Assembly: GCF_000421225.1 (NCBI RefSeq)
Contig: NZ_ATWL01000005.1
Coordinates: 124,001-188,000 of the forward strand
From: Ruania albidiflava DSM 18029
Lineage (GTDB): Bacteria; Actinomycetota; Actinomycetes; Actinomycetales; Beutenbergiaceae
Direction: 5' to 3'
Length of the DNA: 64,000 nt
The notes under the pieces were generated by a model. The model searched no databases. It saw only the letters and a list, made by a program, of their open reading frames with translations, and was not told the DNA's origin. The position numbers and the translations under genes are program-made. Shown in pieces: positions 9,181 through 18,084 of this stretch (its first letter is position 1; the number at the start of each line of letters is the position of its first letter).

Positions 9181-9819
9181 TCAGCCGATGAGCACGCGCC
9201 GGCCCTGTACCCGCCAGCCTTCGCGGGCCAGTCGGCCGGTGTAGTCCACCAGCTGGGCCCGCTCGGCGACCTTGATCCGCTCGGTGAGGGTCTCCTCTGT
9301 GTCCTCGTCCAGCACCGGGACGGCGGTCTGGGCGATGATCACGCCGGTGTCCACGCCCTCGTCGACGACGAACAGGGTGGCGCCGGCGACCTTCACCCCG
9401 TACTCGAGTGCGTCCCGGGGGCCGTGGATACCGGGGAAGGCGGGCAGCAACGAGTTGTGCGTGTTCAGGTAGCGCCCGCCGAACGCGGCAAGGAACTGCG
9501 GTCCGACGAGCTTGAGGAACCCGGCCGAGATCACCAGGTCGGGTTCGTGCGCGGCCACCTCGGCAGTGAGTGCAGCGTCCCAGTCGCTGCGCTCAGGATG
9601 GTCCTTGAGCCGGCAGACGAACGTGGGCACCCCGACGTCGGCTGCCAGCTGCAGCCCGGTGGCGCTGGGCCGGTCGGCGCCCACGGCCACGACCTGGGCG
9701 CCGTAGTCCTGGTCGGCTGCGGCGGTCAGGAGTGCGGCCAGGTTGGAACCGCCGCCGGAGATGAGGACCACGATGCGCTTGGGCTTCACAGGCAGCGAGC
9801 GTAGTGCAGCACCCGTCAT
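9181..9819 (-). CDS. purN: Phosphoribosylglycinamide formyltransferase 1
   Basis: PurN transfers a formyl group from 10-formyl-THF to GAR in purine synthesis. RIVVLISGGGSNLAALL near the N-terminus is the phosphate-binding loop, and THNSLLPAFPGIHGPRDAL contains the catalytic Asn and His; GVDTGVIIAQ holds the catalytic Asp. The start is uncertain: ATG at 9819 gives 212 aa, while GTG at 9789 gives 202 aa and a more typical N-terminus. Neither has a good ribosome-binding site. The divergent His-rich gene begins about 40 bp away. PurN and the DUF6350 gene keep the order seen in mycobacteria, apart from the inserted plus-strand pair. Confidence 0.94.
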   Translation of the reverse strand: MTGAALRSLPVKPKRIVVLISGGGSNLAALLTAAADQDYGAQVVAVGADRPSATGLQLAADVGVPTFVCRLKDHPERSDWDAALTAEVAAHEPDLVISAGFLKLVGPQFLAAFGGRYLNTHNSLLPAFPGIHGPRDALEYGVKVAGATLFVVDEGVDTGVIIAQTAVPVLDEDTEETLTERIKVAERAQLVDYTGRLAREGWRVQGRRVLIG

Positions 9820-9858
9820 CTGGGAGAATGGACCCAGTTCCCGACCGCAAGGAGTCTC

Positions 9859-10545
9859 GTGCGCAACCCGTACGCCCCGCCGGACCCGTCGGCGCCGCCG
9901 CCGGTGCGCCGGCCCGAGCACGGGCGCGGGGGCGAGCACGGGCACGAGGGCGAGCACGGGCACGAGGGCGAGCACGGGCACGGGCCCGAGCACGAGGGCC
10001 AGGGACCCGACGGGCCCAGGGGGGCCGGACCCGGCGGGCACGGCCCGGCACCCGGCGGCGAGCAAGGCCGCTGGCAGGACCCGCACGCGCACGACCCCCG
10101 CCGGCCGATGGATCCGCACCGCCTCCGCCCGCGGGATCCGCGGCAGCGGCCGGACCCGCCCACCCCGGAGCAAGCGGCAGCCGCCGGCCGCGGCGTGCTG
10201 AAGTTCGGTGCAGCGTTGCTGGTGGCGATGCTGGCGATGCGCTGGCCGGTCCCGTGGCAGCTGCTGGCGCCGGTCGCCGGGGCGGTGGCGGTGTACCTGG
10301 GGATACGGGCCCTGATCACCTACCGCAAGGTCGGGATGACCACGTTCTCCTCGGTGTTCCTGATGTTCGGGGTGGCGATCGCCGCGGTACTCTCGCTCAG
10401 CTCACTGACGCTGCTGGCCTTGTGGGACGAGCAGGTGGCGCACCAGGAGTGCATGGACCGGGCGCTGACGGTACAGGCGGAGCAGGTCTGCACCGACACC
10501 TACGAGCAGGCGATGCAGGAGCGGTTGAACCCGTCCAGCGGCTGA
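9859..10545 (+). CDS. Proline/histidine-rich membrane protein of unknown function
   Basis: A 228-aa protein starting at GTG 9859 behind a clear AAGGAG ribosome-binding site. Residues 1-110 are low complexity, rich in Pro, Gly, Arg and His, with a GEHGHE repeat near residues 25-42. The second half has three hydrophobic segments at about residues 113-130, 135-155 and 165-190. It ends in a short polar tail with two Cys (QECMDRAL and EQVCTDTY) that could form a disulfide if exported. The tail resembles DUF4190-like actinobacterial membrane proteins only in layout; I cannot assign a family. It is followed 28 bp later by a lipoprotein gene on the same strand. Confidence 0.75.
   Translation: MRNPYAPPDPSAPPPVRRPEHGRGGEHGHEGEHGHEGEHGHGPEHEGQGPDGPRGAGPGGHGPAPGGEQGRWQDPHAHDPRRPMDPHRLRPRDPRQRPDPPTPEQAAAAGRGVLKFGAALLVAMLAMRWPVPWQLLAPVAGAVAVYLGIRALITYRKVGMTTFSSVFLMFGVAIAAVLSLSSLTLLALWDEQVAHQECMDRALTVQAEQVCTDTYEQAMQERLNPSSG
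9931..9984 (+). repeat. Three tandem 18-bp coding repeats
   Basis: The unit GGCGAGCACGGGCACGAG occurs three times back to back, the third with one mismatch, and encodes the GEHGHE repeat. Such repeats readily change copy number by slippage. Confidence 0.85.
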
Positions 10546-10573
10546 GCGACGGATGAGACGAAGGGGGACCCCG

Positions 10574-11011
10574 ATGACCGGCAGAGATGCCCGCACCGCC
10601 GGGCTGCTCGCCGCGGTTCTCGCTCTCGGCGCGGCCACGGCGTGCTCCTCGCCCGACCCGGACATCCTGGTCGCCACCCCGGGACCGCACGCGGACCCGC
10701 CGCAGGTGGTGCAGGCGCTGGTCGACGCCATCAACGCCCGCGACGAGGACCTGGTCCGCACGCTGAGCACCGAGGGCTTTGCCGACTACCTGCTCAGCAC
10801 TTGGTTCGAGGGCGGCTACCTGACCGACGCCACGGTCTCCGCACCGGAGCCCGCGCAGGCCGAACCGGAGGACGCCGCCACGGTGATGGTCTCGTTCACC
10901 CCGGAGGGCGCAGACGCCTCGATCCAGAACGGCACCGAGATGAGCTGGGCGTTCCTGCTGGTGCGGGGCGAGTCCGGTCGCTGGCTGGTCACCGATACCG
11001 GTGGGGGCTGA
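10574..11011 (+). CDS. Putative lipoprotein of unknown function
   Basis: A 145-aa protein with a basic start, a hydrophobic core and Cys near residue 24 (LGAATACSS), consistent with a lipobox and membrane anchoring. The mature part resembles small SnoaL/DUF4878-like folds in layout: a helix beginning VVQALVDAINARDED, then beta strands ending in GRWLVTDTGG. This is a loose structural guess. The ATG at 10574 follows AAGGGGG; an upstream ATG at 10553 lacks one. It probably forms an operon with the preceding His-rich membrane protein. Confidence 0.75.
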   Translation: MTGRDARTAGLLAAVLALGAATACSSPDPDILVATPGPHADPPQVVQALVDAINARDEDLVRTLSTEGFADYLLSTWFEGGYLTDATVSAPEPAQAEPEDAATVMVSFTPEGADASIQNGTEMSWAFLLVRGESGRWLVTDTGGG

Positions 11012-11062
11012 GCGCCAGAGCCGTCGGCGGCTCCGCTGCGGCCGCGGCCCGTCCGGCAGCGC

Positions 11063-12316
11063 TCAGTGGCCGTCGCCCGACTTCTTCGTACCGGTGACCT
11101 GCTCCCACCACACGCCCGCCGCCGCCCGCAGCCGCCGCGCGCCGGCCGCCGTGATCGGGTGCGCGAGCACGATCACCACGCCGGCCGCGGCCGCCGCCTG
11201 CCAGGCCATCGCTACCCCGACCGCCAGCCAGTCGCCGCCCATCGTGGCCATCCGGCCCGGACCCACTCCCCCAGCAGCCAGCGCGGTGAACCCGGCGAGC
11301 ACCAGCCCGGCCAGCGCGGCGGCACCGGCTACTGCCGCCAGCATCGAGACCGCCCCGCGCCCGCGCATCCGCCGCGCCAGCCACACCCCGGCCACCAGAC
11401 CGCTGAGCAGCCCGACCAGCCCGAGCACGGGCAGCTGCCCGAGCAGCCCGTCCGGTTCGGGCAGCGCGCCGAGCACCGGCACCAGCGGCAACGGGCCCGC
11501 TTCGATCACCGACGGAGAGAACACCGTGTCGGCACCGACCGCGAACCCTGAGCCGAGCAGGTAGGCGCCCGCCCACAGCACCAGGTTCGGCAGCACCAGC
11601 AGCTGGGCGAGCACCAGCACCACGGCGCTGACCGCATCTGGGCCGAGCTGGTCGTGCAGCTCGGTGATCGCCCCGAGGTTCGCCACGATCATCCACACGG
11701 TCGCCACGGTCGCCAGCGCCACCTGCACGAGCACGAGCCGCCAGGCCAGGGCGACGGCGTCACTCACCCAGCCAGGGATCTTCGCCGTGGTCTTGGCCCA
11801 CCAGGCGGGGGCCGGAGCACCGCGCAGCCCGATGGCCACGCCGCACACCGTCACGCCCACTGCCCCGAGCAGCCCCTGCACGCCTCCCGGTGTTGCCGCA
11901 AAGGCGACGAACGCCGTCGTGAGCAGGAGGTACCCGGCGGCGGCAAAGCCGCCGCTGGCCCAGGAACCCAGGTGCGCCCGGCGCACCGAGGCAGCCAGCA
12001 CACCGAGTGCGACCAGGGTGATGCCCAGCGGCATCAGGGTGATGGTCAGCTCACCGAGGGTGATTGCGGCGCCGTGGCCGAGCAGCCAGGCGGCGGTACC
12101 GACACGCGCTGCCTCCAGCCAGCCGGCGGAGCCGAGCTCGGGGGCGGAAGCGGTGGCCACGTAGGTGGCGATCGCCGGGACCGCGACCACCAGCCAGCTG
12201 AGCACGGCGGCCTCCCCGCCGGCGAGCAGCCCGCGCAACCACTGGTCCGGCAGCTGGATGCGGGGCGGGGCGCCGGCCGGTTCGACCACCCGGCGCGTGG
12301 GAGTGGAGGTCGTCAC
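11063..12316 (-). CDS. DUF6350 membrane protein, PerM-like
   Basis: A 417-aa polytopic membrane protein with about ten hydrophobic segments and a short polar N-terminus. Its place between sucD and purN matches Mycobacterium tuberculosis Rv0955 (PerM), a DUF6350 protein linked to cell division and persistence, so this is probably its homologue. That rests on conserved gene order and topology rather than on a motif. The GTG at 12316 gives VTTSTPTRR as N-terminus; GAGAGG directly precedes it, closer than usual. The frame stays open upstream across a hairpin, which argues against a longer protein. Confidence 0.8.
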   Translation of the reverse strand: MTTSTPTRRVVEPAGAPPRIQLPDQWLRGLLAGGEAAVLSWLVVAVPAIATYVATASAPELGSAGWLEAARVGTAAWLLGHGAAITLGELTITLMPLGITLVALGVLAASVRRAHLGSWASGGFAAAGYLLLTTAFVAFAATPGGVQGLLGAVGVTVCGVAIGLRGAPAPAWWAKTTAKIPGWVSDAVALAWRLVLVQVALATVATVWMIVANLGAITELHDQLGPDAVSAVVLVLAQLLVLPNLVLWAGAYLLGSGFAVGADTVFSPSVIEAGPLPLVPVLGALPEPDGLLGQLPVLGLVGLLSGLVAGVWLARRMRGRGAVSMLAAVAGAAALAGLVLAGFTALAAGGVGPGRMATMGGDWLAVGVAMAWQAAAAAGVVIVLAHPITAAGARRLRAAAGVWWEQVTGTKKSGDGH

Positions 12317-12334
12317 CCTCTCATGGTGCGCCAA

Positions 12335-12366
12335 CGCCGCCCCGGCACCGGTGTGCCGGGGCGGCG
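12335..12366. terminator. GC-rich hairpin downstream of sucD
   Basis: Perfect 13-bp arms (CGCCGCCCCGGCA / TGCCGGGGCGGCG) with a 6-nt loop lie between the sucD stop and the perM start, both on the minus strand. It probably ends sucCD transcription and would separate it from perM. Confidence 0.65.
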
Positions 12367-12518
12367 TGTCGAGGCGTCCCCGCCCAGGGCCGCTGGACCA
12401 CGCCCTCCGGCCGAGGGCCGCGGCGATACCTGGCCTGTGGGTCCGATACCCGGGAGCACGACCCAGCGCGGGACGTATCGCCTGCATCGTTTCAACCCGG
12501 AGGGCGACGGGCGGCAGG

Positions 12519-13415
<897 letters not shown>

Positions 13416-13452
13416 ATGTGGGTCTGCTTCTCTCTCGCGCGTCTGGGGATGC

Positions 13453-14628
13453 TCAGGCGTTGGCCAGCTCGGCGGCCTTGGCGGCACCGCCGTCCATGGT
13501 CTCGGCCAGGGTGACCAGCGGGTGGGCGCGCTCGATGAGGATCGCACGGCCCTTGTCCACGTTGTTGCCGTCCAGGCGCACCACCAGCGGCTTGGTGGCG
13601 GCATCGCCGAGCAGGTCCAGGGCACCGACGATGCCGTTGGCGACCTCGTCGCAGGCGGTGATCCCACCGAAGACGTTCACGAACACGCTCTTCACCTGCT
13701 CGTCTCCCAGGATCACGTCCAGGCCGGCGGCCATCACCTGGGCGTTGGCGCCACCGCCGATGTCCAGGAAGTTGGCCGGCTCCACACCGCCGTGCTCCTC
13801 TCCGGCGTAGGCGACCACGTCCAGGGTGGACATCACCAGGCCCGCACCGTTACCGATGATGCCGACCTGCCCGTCCAGCTTGACGTAGTTCAGGTTGTTC
13901 TCGGCGGCCTTGGCCTCCAGCGGGTCGGCGGCCGCAGCGTCCTCGAGCTCGGCGTGCTCGGGATGGCGGAAGTCGGCGTTGTCGTCCAGGGAGACCTTGC
14001 CGTCCAGGGCGACGACGTCGCCGGCTCCGGTCTTCACCAGCGGGTTGACCTCCACGAGGGTGGCGTCCTCGGCGGTGAACACCGTCCACAGCTTGGCGAT
14101 CACAGCGGCGACCTGGTCGGCGATGTCGGCGGCGAAGCCGGCCTCCGCGACGATCTCAGCGGCCTTGGCGGCGTCGATGCCCACCAGCGGGTCGATCGCG
14201 ACCTTCGCGAGGGCCTCCGGGCGCTCCACGGCGAGCTGCTCGATCTCCATGCCGCCCTCGACGCTGGCCATGGCCAGGTAGCGGCGCTCGGCACGGTCCA
14301 GCAGCACAGAGAAGTAGTACTCCTCGGCGATGTCCGCCCCGGCGGCGATCATCACCCGGTGCACAGTGTGCCCCTTGATGTCCATGCCGAGGATCTCGGT
14401 GGCCCGTTCGGCGGCCTCGTCGGCGGACTTGGCGATCTTCACCCCGCCGGCCTTGCCGCGCCCACCGACCTTCACCTGAGCCTTGACGACCACCACGCTG
14501 CTGCCGGCTGCGAACAGCTGCTCGGCGGCGGCGCGGGCCTCCTCAGGTGTGGTGGCGACGATGCCTGCCAGCACCGGTACCTCATGCTTCTCGAACAGAT
14601 CTCGTGCCTGGTACTCGAACAGGTCCAC
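13453..14628 (-). CDS. sucC: Succinyl-CoA synthetase beta subunit
   Basis: A 391-aa ADP-forming beta subunit that binds nucleotide through an ATP-grasp domain and pairs with Suc[16 protein letters not shown] is the family N-terminus; [22 protein letters not shown] and [15 protein letters not shown] are conserved ATP-grasp and phosphate-relay segments. Length is normal. It starts with GTG at 14628, with AGG a few bases upstream. Its promoter must lie in the 344-bp divergent region shared with the sulfosugar operon. Confidence 0.97.
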   Translation of the reverse strand: MDLFEYQARDLFEKHEVPVLAGIVATTPEEARAAAEQLFAAGSSVVVVKAQVKVGGRGKAGGVKIAKSADEAAERATEILGMDIKGHTVHRVMIAAGADIAEEYYFSVLLDRAERRYLAMASVEGGMEIEQLAVERPEALAKVAIDPLVGIDAAKAAEIVAEAGFAADIADQVAAVIAKLWTVFTAEDATLVEVNPLVKTGAGDVVALDGKVSLDDNADFRHPEHAELEDAAAADPLEAKAAENNLNYVKLDGQVGIIGNGAGLVMSTLDVVAYAGEEHGGVEPANFLDIGGGANAQVMAAGLDVILGDEQVKSVFVNVFGGITACDEVANGIVGALDLLGDAATKPLVVRLDGNNVDKGRAILIERAHPLVTLAETMDGGAAKAAELANA

Positions 14629-14797
14629 CTGCGCCTAGCCCTTCTCCTCACGCGCCGTCCTCGATGCCTCGACATCGAGACTTTCCCGAGAAGACTACCG
14701 CGAGCGCGAAATCCTGCGCCTCGGTAGGTGGGTGAGATGGGCCACGGAGCGTACGCGGCCAGCGGCGCCTCGCCGTGCCCAGCACCTCCGGAGGCGG

Positions 14798-14847
14798 GGG
14801 TGTGGTTGACGTCGGTTATGCCGCGATAACCGACGTCAACCACACCC
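14798..14847. repeat. Perfect 22-bp inverted repeat in a divergent promoter region
   Basis: Arms 14798-14819 and 14826-14847 (starting GGGTGTGGTTGACGTC) are perfect complements with a 6-nt GCCGCG loop. Because both flanking genes are transcribed away from it, a terminator role is unlikely. It could be a regulator site, a cruciform, or a boundary element of the inserted operon. Confidence 0.85.
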
Positions 14848-14886
14848 TCGGCACCGGCAGCGCACTCAACATCCCGGGGGGAGCAG

Positions 14887-14904
14887 ATGTTGGGTATTCA
14901 ACAT
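14887..14904. promoter_or_regulatory. Operator candidate 1, ATGTTG-N6-CAACAT
   Basis: A perfect 6-bp dyad around a 6-bp spacer (ATGTTG GGTATT CAACAT), directly upstream of the putative promoter. Its centre is 21 bp, two helical turns, from the second palindrome, which suits cooperative binding. The DeoR-family protein at the operon's end is the likely ligand. Confidence 0.6.
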
Positions 14905-14907
14905 TGG

Positions 14908-14925
14908 GTGTTGCTTATCCAACAT
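14908..14925. promoter_or_regulatory. Operator candidate 2, GTGTTG-N6-CAACAT
   Basis: A near-perfect copy of the first palindrome (GTGTTG CTTATC CAACAT, one arm mismatch). It overlaps the putative -35 element, as expected of a repressor site. Confidence 0.6.
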
Positions 14926-14939
14926 CCCCGCGTTAGTCT
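14911..14939 (+). promoter_or_regulatory. Putative promoter of the sulfosugar operon
   Basis: TTGCTT (14911-14916) and TAGTCT (14934-14939) are separated by 17 bp and resemble housekeeping -35 and -10 elements. They lie about 35 bp before the start codon. The second operator palindrome covers the -35. No transcription data support this. Confidence 0.45.
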
Positions 14940-14972
14940 CGTCGCTGATCGCACTCATGGAAGAGGTCCCCG

Positions 14973-16229
14973 ATGTTGTGGCTCCACTCTCTTGCTCACT
15001 CCCGCTGGCTGGAAGCCGAGGCTGATCGCACCTTCGAGTTCGGCCGGAACGCCGCCGTGCCCACCGGGTTCGGCTGGCTCAGCAACGAGGGGCAGCCGCG
15101 CGCCGGCGTGGACACCCAGCTGTGGATCACCAGTCGGATGGTGCACGTCTACTCGCTCGCGCACCTGCTCGGACGCCCCGGTTCGGGACTCCTCGCCGAC
15201 CACGGCATCGACGCCCTGAACGGTCCGTTCTGGGACGAGGTGCACGGAGGCTGGTTCGGTTCTGTCAACGACGCAGGTCCGGCCGACCGTACGAAGCCTG
15301 GCTACCCGCACTTCTTCGTCGCGCTCGGGGCTGCGAGCGCAGTGGCGGCAGGCCGGCCGGGCGCCCGACAGCTGCTCGACCGGGCGATCGAGGTCATCGA
15401 GAGGCACTTCTGGAGCGAGGACGAGGGGATGTGCCTCGAGTCCTGGAACGAGGACTTCACCGAGACGGAGGACTACCGCGGCGGAAACGTGAACATGCAT
15501 GCCGTCGAGGCGTTCCTGGTGGTCGCAGACGTGACCGGGGACGACGTATGGCTGGAGCGTGCGCTGTCCATCGCAACGACGATCATCCACAGGGTCGCCC
15601 GGTCGAACCAGTATCGCGTCGTCGAGCACTTCGACCCGCAGTGGAACCCGTTGCTGGAGTACAACAGCGGGAACCGTGCGCACCGGTTCCGGGCCTACGG
15701 GGGCACTCCCGGACACTGGATGGAATGGTCCCGCCTGCTCATCTCGCTGCGGGACAGCCTCATCGCGCGTGGGCGCACGGCACCCGAGTGGCTGCTGGAG
15801 GATGCTCGCGGCCTGTTCCAGGCGGCCACCCGTGATGCGTGGGAGCCGGACGGCAGACCGGGGTTCGTCTACACGGTCGGATGGGACGGGGCACCGATCG
15901 TCACCGCCCGGATCCGCTGGGTCGTGGTCGAAGGCATGGGCGGGGCTGTCGCCCTGTACCGAGCCACCGGGGACGAAGAGTACGCACGGTGGTACGAGCG
16001 CTTCTGGGACTACGCCCGCACCTACCTGATGGACCTGGAGAACGGCTCCTGGCACCAGGAGCTCGACGCCGACCATCACGTCAACTCCGCGGTCTGGGAC
16101 GGCAAACCAGACATCTACCACCTCATGCACTGTCTGCTGGTACCGCGTCTGCCGCTCGCCCCCGCGATGGCCCCGGCGCTGGCCGCTGGCCTGCTCGACT
16201 CGGTCGTCGGTGCGGAGCCGCGGCGATGA
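14973..16229 (+). CDS. yihS: Sulfoquinovose isomerase, YihS-like (AGE superfamily)
   Basis: A 418-aa (alpha/alpha)6-barrel isomerase. YihS converts sulfoquinovose to 6-deoxy-6-sulfofructose, the first intracellular step of sulfo-EMP sulfoglycolysis. The protein aligns with the E. coli YihS sequence I remember nearly without gaps. Trp51, Arg55, Asn172, His176, His248, Glu251, Gln362 and His383 fall at identical numbers. One difference stands out: E. coli Gln379, reported near the substrate, is Pro379 here (GKPDIYH). The start ATG at 14973 follows GGAAGAGG and gives [14 protein letters not shown], matching the family N-terminus. Its stop overlaps the kinase start by 4 bp. Plain mannose isomerase or GlcNAc epimerase is less likely given the kinase and aldolase that follow. 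Confidence 0.88.
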   Translation: MLWLHSLAHSRWLEAEADRTFEFGRNAAVPTGFGWLSNEGQPRAGVDTQLWITSRMVHVYSLAHLLGRPGSGLLADHGIDALNGPFWDEVHGGWFGSVNDAGPADRTKPGYPHFFVALGAASAVAAGRPGARQLLDRAIEVIERHFWSEDEGMCLESWNEDFTETEDYRGGNVNMHAVEAFLVVADVTGDDVWLERALSIATTIIHRVARSNQYRVVEHFDPQWNPLLEYNSGNRAHRFRAYGGTPGHWMEWSRLLISLRDSLIARGRTAPEWLLEDARGLFQAATRDAWEPDGRPGFVYTVGWDGAPIVTARIRWVVVEGMGGAVALYRATGDEEYARWYERFWDYARTYLMDLENGSWHQELDADHHVNSAVWDGKPDIYHLMHCLLVPRLPLAPAMAPALAAGLLDSVVGAEPRR

Positions 16230-17161
16230 CGGACCTGCCGCTCCTCCTGTTCGTCGGAGCAGCGACCGAGGACTCGATCGCCCTGGTCGAGCGCTACCCC
16301 GGACGGGACGAACGGGTCGTGGCCCAGAGCATCGAGCTCAGTGGTGGCGGTCCGGCGGCCACCGCGGCCGTGGCCGCCGCCCGACTGGGCATGCGAACCG
16401 CGATCGTCGCCGCCGTGGGCGAGGACGCAGCCGGTGGCCGCGTCCGAGGCGCTCTGCGCACCGAGGGGGTGGACGTCTCCGGTCTGCGCACGGTGCCCGG
16501 TGCGACCACCTCCCGCAGCGTCGTGGTGATCAGCGGCAGCGAGCACTCCCGAGCGATCGTGAACCAGCCCGGCCCGGTGATCGAGTGGACCAGCGAGGAT
16601 AACGACCGGCTGACCGGTGCGGCGTGGGTGCATGTCGACCAGCACGGATGGGCACCGCTGCGCACGGCGACCACCCGGTTGGGCCGGACCACGCAGCTGT
16701 CCCTCGATGCCGGGAACCCGATCGAGGACCTCGACGTGGCCGCAGCCACCCTGTACGTGCCCACCCTGCCCGCGCTCCTGGAGCGTTACGGACGCGACGG
16801 GACCACCGAGGTGGCCACCCTGCTCGGCCGCGCCCTCGATGACGGCGCCGGTCGTGCCGTGGTGACCGACGGCGCCCGCGGCTGCTACGGGATGGGTGCC
16901 GACCGCCAGCTGCTGCACGTCCCGGCGCCGGCGGAACCCGTACGCTCGACCCTCGGCGCCGGCGACGTCTTCCACGGCGCGCTCCTGGCCGGGCTCGTCC
17001 ACGCGGCGCACGGAGAGATCGCATCCCATTTCCAGGCGGCGATCGCATACGCCACGACCGCGGCCACCGTCTCCTGCCGTGCGACCGACGGCCGCTCCGG
17101 GATCCCTGAGCACGCCGAGGTGCTCTCGCGTCTCGACCCGATCCACACGAACGAAGGATGA
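16226..17161 (+). CDS. yihV: Sulfofructose kinase, YihV-like (PfkB/ribokinase family)
   Basis: A 311-aa sugar kinase expected to phosphorylate 6-deoxy-6-sulfofructose at C1 with [19 protein letters not shown] at residues 40-55 is the sugar-side PfkB signature and resembles the YihV sequence I recall very closely. [15 protein letters not shown] near residue 242 holds the catalytic base Asp247 and anion hole. Asn113 in VNQPGP matches the YihV Asn that contacts the sulfonate. The region of E. coli YihV Arg138 appears to read VDQHGW here, so sulfonate recognition may differ in detail. The gene overlaps the isomerase stop (ATGA) and runs into the aldolase start, a sign of translational coupling. 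Confidence 0.85.
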   Translation: MTDLPLLLFVGAATEDSIALVERYPGRDERVVAQSIELSGGGPAATAAVAAARLGMRTAIVAAVGEDAAGGRVRGALRTEGVDVSGLRTVPGATTSRSVVVISGSEHSRAIVNQPGPVIEWTSEDNDRLTGAAWVHVDQHGWAPLRTATTRLGRTTQLSLDAGNPIEDLDVAAATLYVPTLPALLERYGRDGTTEVATLLGRALDDGAGRAVVTDGARGCYGMGADRQLLHVPAPAEPVRSTLGAGDVFHGALLAGLVHAAHGEIASHFQAAIAYATTAATVSCRATDGRSGIPEHAEVLSRLDPIHTNEG

Positions 17162-17163
17162 TC

Positions 17164-18048
17164 ATGACCGCGCCAACCTCACCTGCCCACCGCCTGGCAC
17201 CGTTGCGACGCCCGTCCGGCGGGTTCGCGATGCTCGCCATCGACCAGCGGGAAGCTCTGCGCCAGATGCTCGCCGAGCACCAGCCCGACCCCGTGTCCGA
17301 CACCCAGGTCCGCGAGTTCAAGCTCCTGGCGGCGCGGATCCTCACACCACACGCGTCAGCGGTCCTCATCGACCGGCAGTTCGCACTTGCCGACGCGATC
17401 GAACAGGGCGTCGTCGCGCAGACCTGTGGGCTGATCGGTTCGGCTGACCACTTCGAGTCGGCGCACGGGGAGCTCGTCGGGAACGTCACGATCGATCGAC
17501 TCGTCGAGCCGGCGCGACTGCGCGACCAAGGGGCTGTGGCCCTCAAGCTGCTCGTCCTCTACCGCCCGGACTCCGGCCACACCGAACGCATCGACATGGT
17601 CGGGGAGTTCATCGAGCTGTGCCGGAGCGCCGGTCTGGCCAGCATCATCGAACCCGTCTCTCGCCGACCGCTCGACGGGAGCACCTGGGACTGGAACGAG
17701 GGGGTCCTTGCCGCCGCCGAGGAGCTGGGCCGACTAGGGGCAGACCTGTACAAGGCCGAGGTCCCGTTCCACGGCGAGGCACCAGAAACCAAGCTGCGTA
17801 CCGCCTGCCGGTCACTGACAAGCACGATCGACAGCGAGTGGGTAGTGCTCTCCTCCGGCGTCGCCCCCGCCGCGTTCCCTGCTGCAGTCCAGGTTGCGTG
17901 CGACGAAGGTGCCTCCGGTTTCCTCGCGGGACGGGCAGTGTGGGCGGCGTCCTTGTCCGCACCCGATGTCGCCGACGACCTCCGCACCAACGCCGTCGAC
18001 CGCCTCCGCCGACTCGCCGAGGTAGTCGACGGCGCCGTCCATCACTAA
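17164..18048 (+). CDS. yihT: 6-deoxy-6-sulfofructose-1-phosphate aldolase, YihT-like (class I)
   Basis: A 294-aa class I aldolase of the LacD/YihT type, expected to split sulfofructose-1-phosphate into DHAP and 3-sulfolactaldehyde. SGGFAMLAIDQREALRQML near residue 18, VALKLLVLYR near 126, ADLYKAEVPF with the Schiff-base Lys197, and SGFLAGRAVWA near the C-terminus all match YihT as I remember it. Tagatose-bisphosphate aldolase (LacD) is the main alternative; the isomerase and kinase neighbours favour YihT. An ATG at 17158 overlaps the kinase stop, but the ATG at 17164 has AAGGA at better spacing and is preferred. A 36-bp gap follows before the transporter genes. Confidence 0.87.
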   Translation: MTAPTSPAHRLAPLRRPSGGFAMLAIDQREALRQMLAEHQPDPVSDTQVREFKLLAARILTPHASAVLIDRQFALADAIEQGVVAQTCGLIGSADHFESAHGELVGNVTIDRLVEPARLRDQGAVALKLLVLYRPDSGHTERIDMVGEFIELCRSAGLASIIEPVSRRPLDGSTWDWNEGVLAAAEELGRLGADLYKAEVPFHGEAPETKLRTACRSLTSTIDSEWVVLSSGVAPAAFPAAVQVACDEGASGFLAGRAVWAASLSAPDVADDLRTNAVDRLRRLAEVVDGAVHH

Positions 18049-18084
18049 CCCTCCCCACCCGCAACAGATCGAAGGAGTCGTCCA

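Larger units (their letters stand above)
14629..14972. promoter_or_regulatory. Divergent control region between sucC and the sulfosugar operon
   Basis: These 344 bp separate sucC (minus) from the isomerase gene (plus). They hold a 22-bp perfect inverted repeat (14798-14847), two ATGTTG-type palindromes (14887-14904 and 14908-14925), an extra CAACAT half-site at 14867-14872, a putative promoter (14911-14939) and GGAAGAGG (14959-14966) as ribosome-binding site of the plus-strand gene. No gene is seen inside. Confidence 0.75.

Noticed and set aside
9931-9984. CRISPR-like short tandem repeats
   Set aside because: The units are back to back without spacers, lie in frame inside a gene with a good ribosome-binding site and encode a peptide repeat.
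14798-14847. Rho-independent terminator
   Set aside because: Both neighbouring genes start, rather than end, on either side of it.
14973-16229. GlcNAc 2-epimerase or mannose isomerase as the name for the AGE-family protein
   Set aside because: Position-for-position agreement with YihS residues and the adjacent YihV/YihT-like genes make a sulfosugar isomerase the better call, though Pro379 keeps some doubt.
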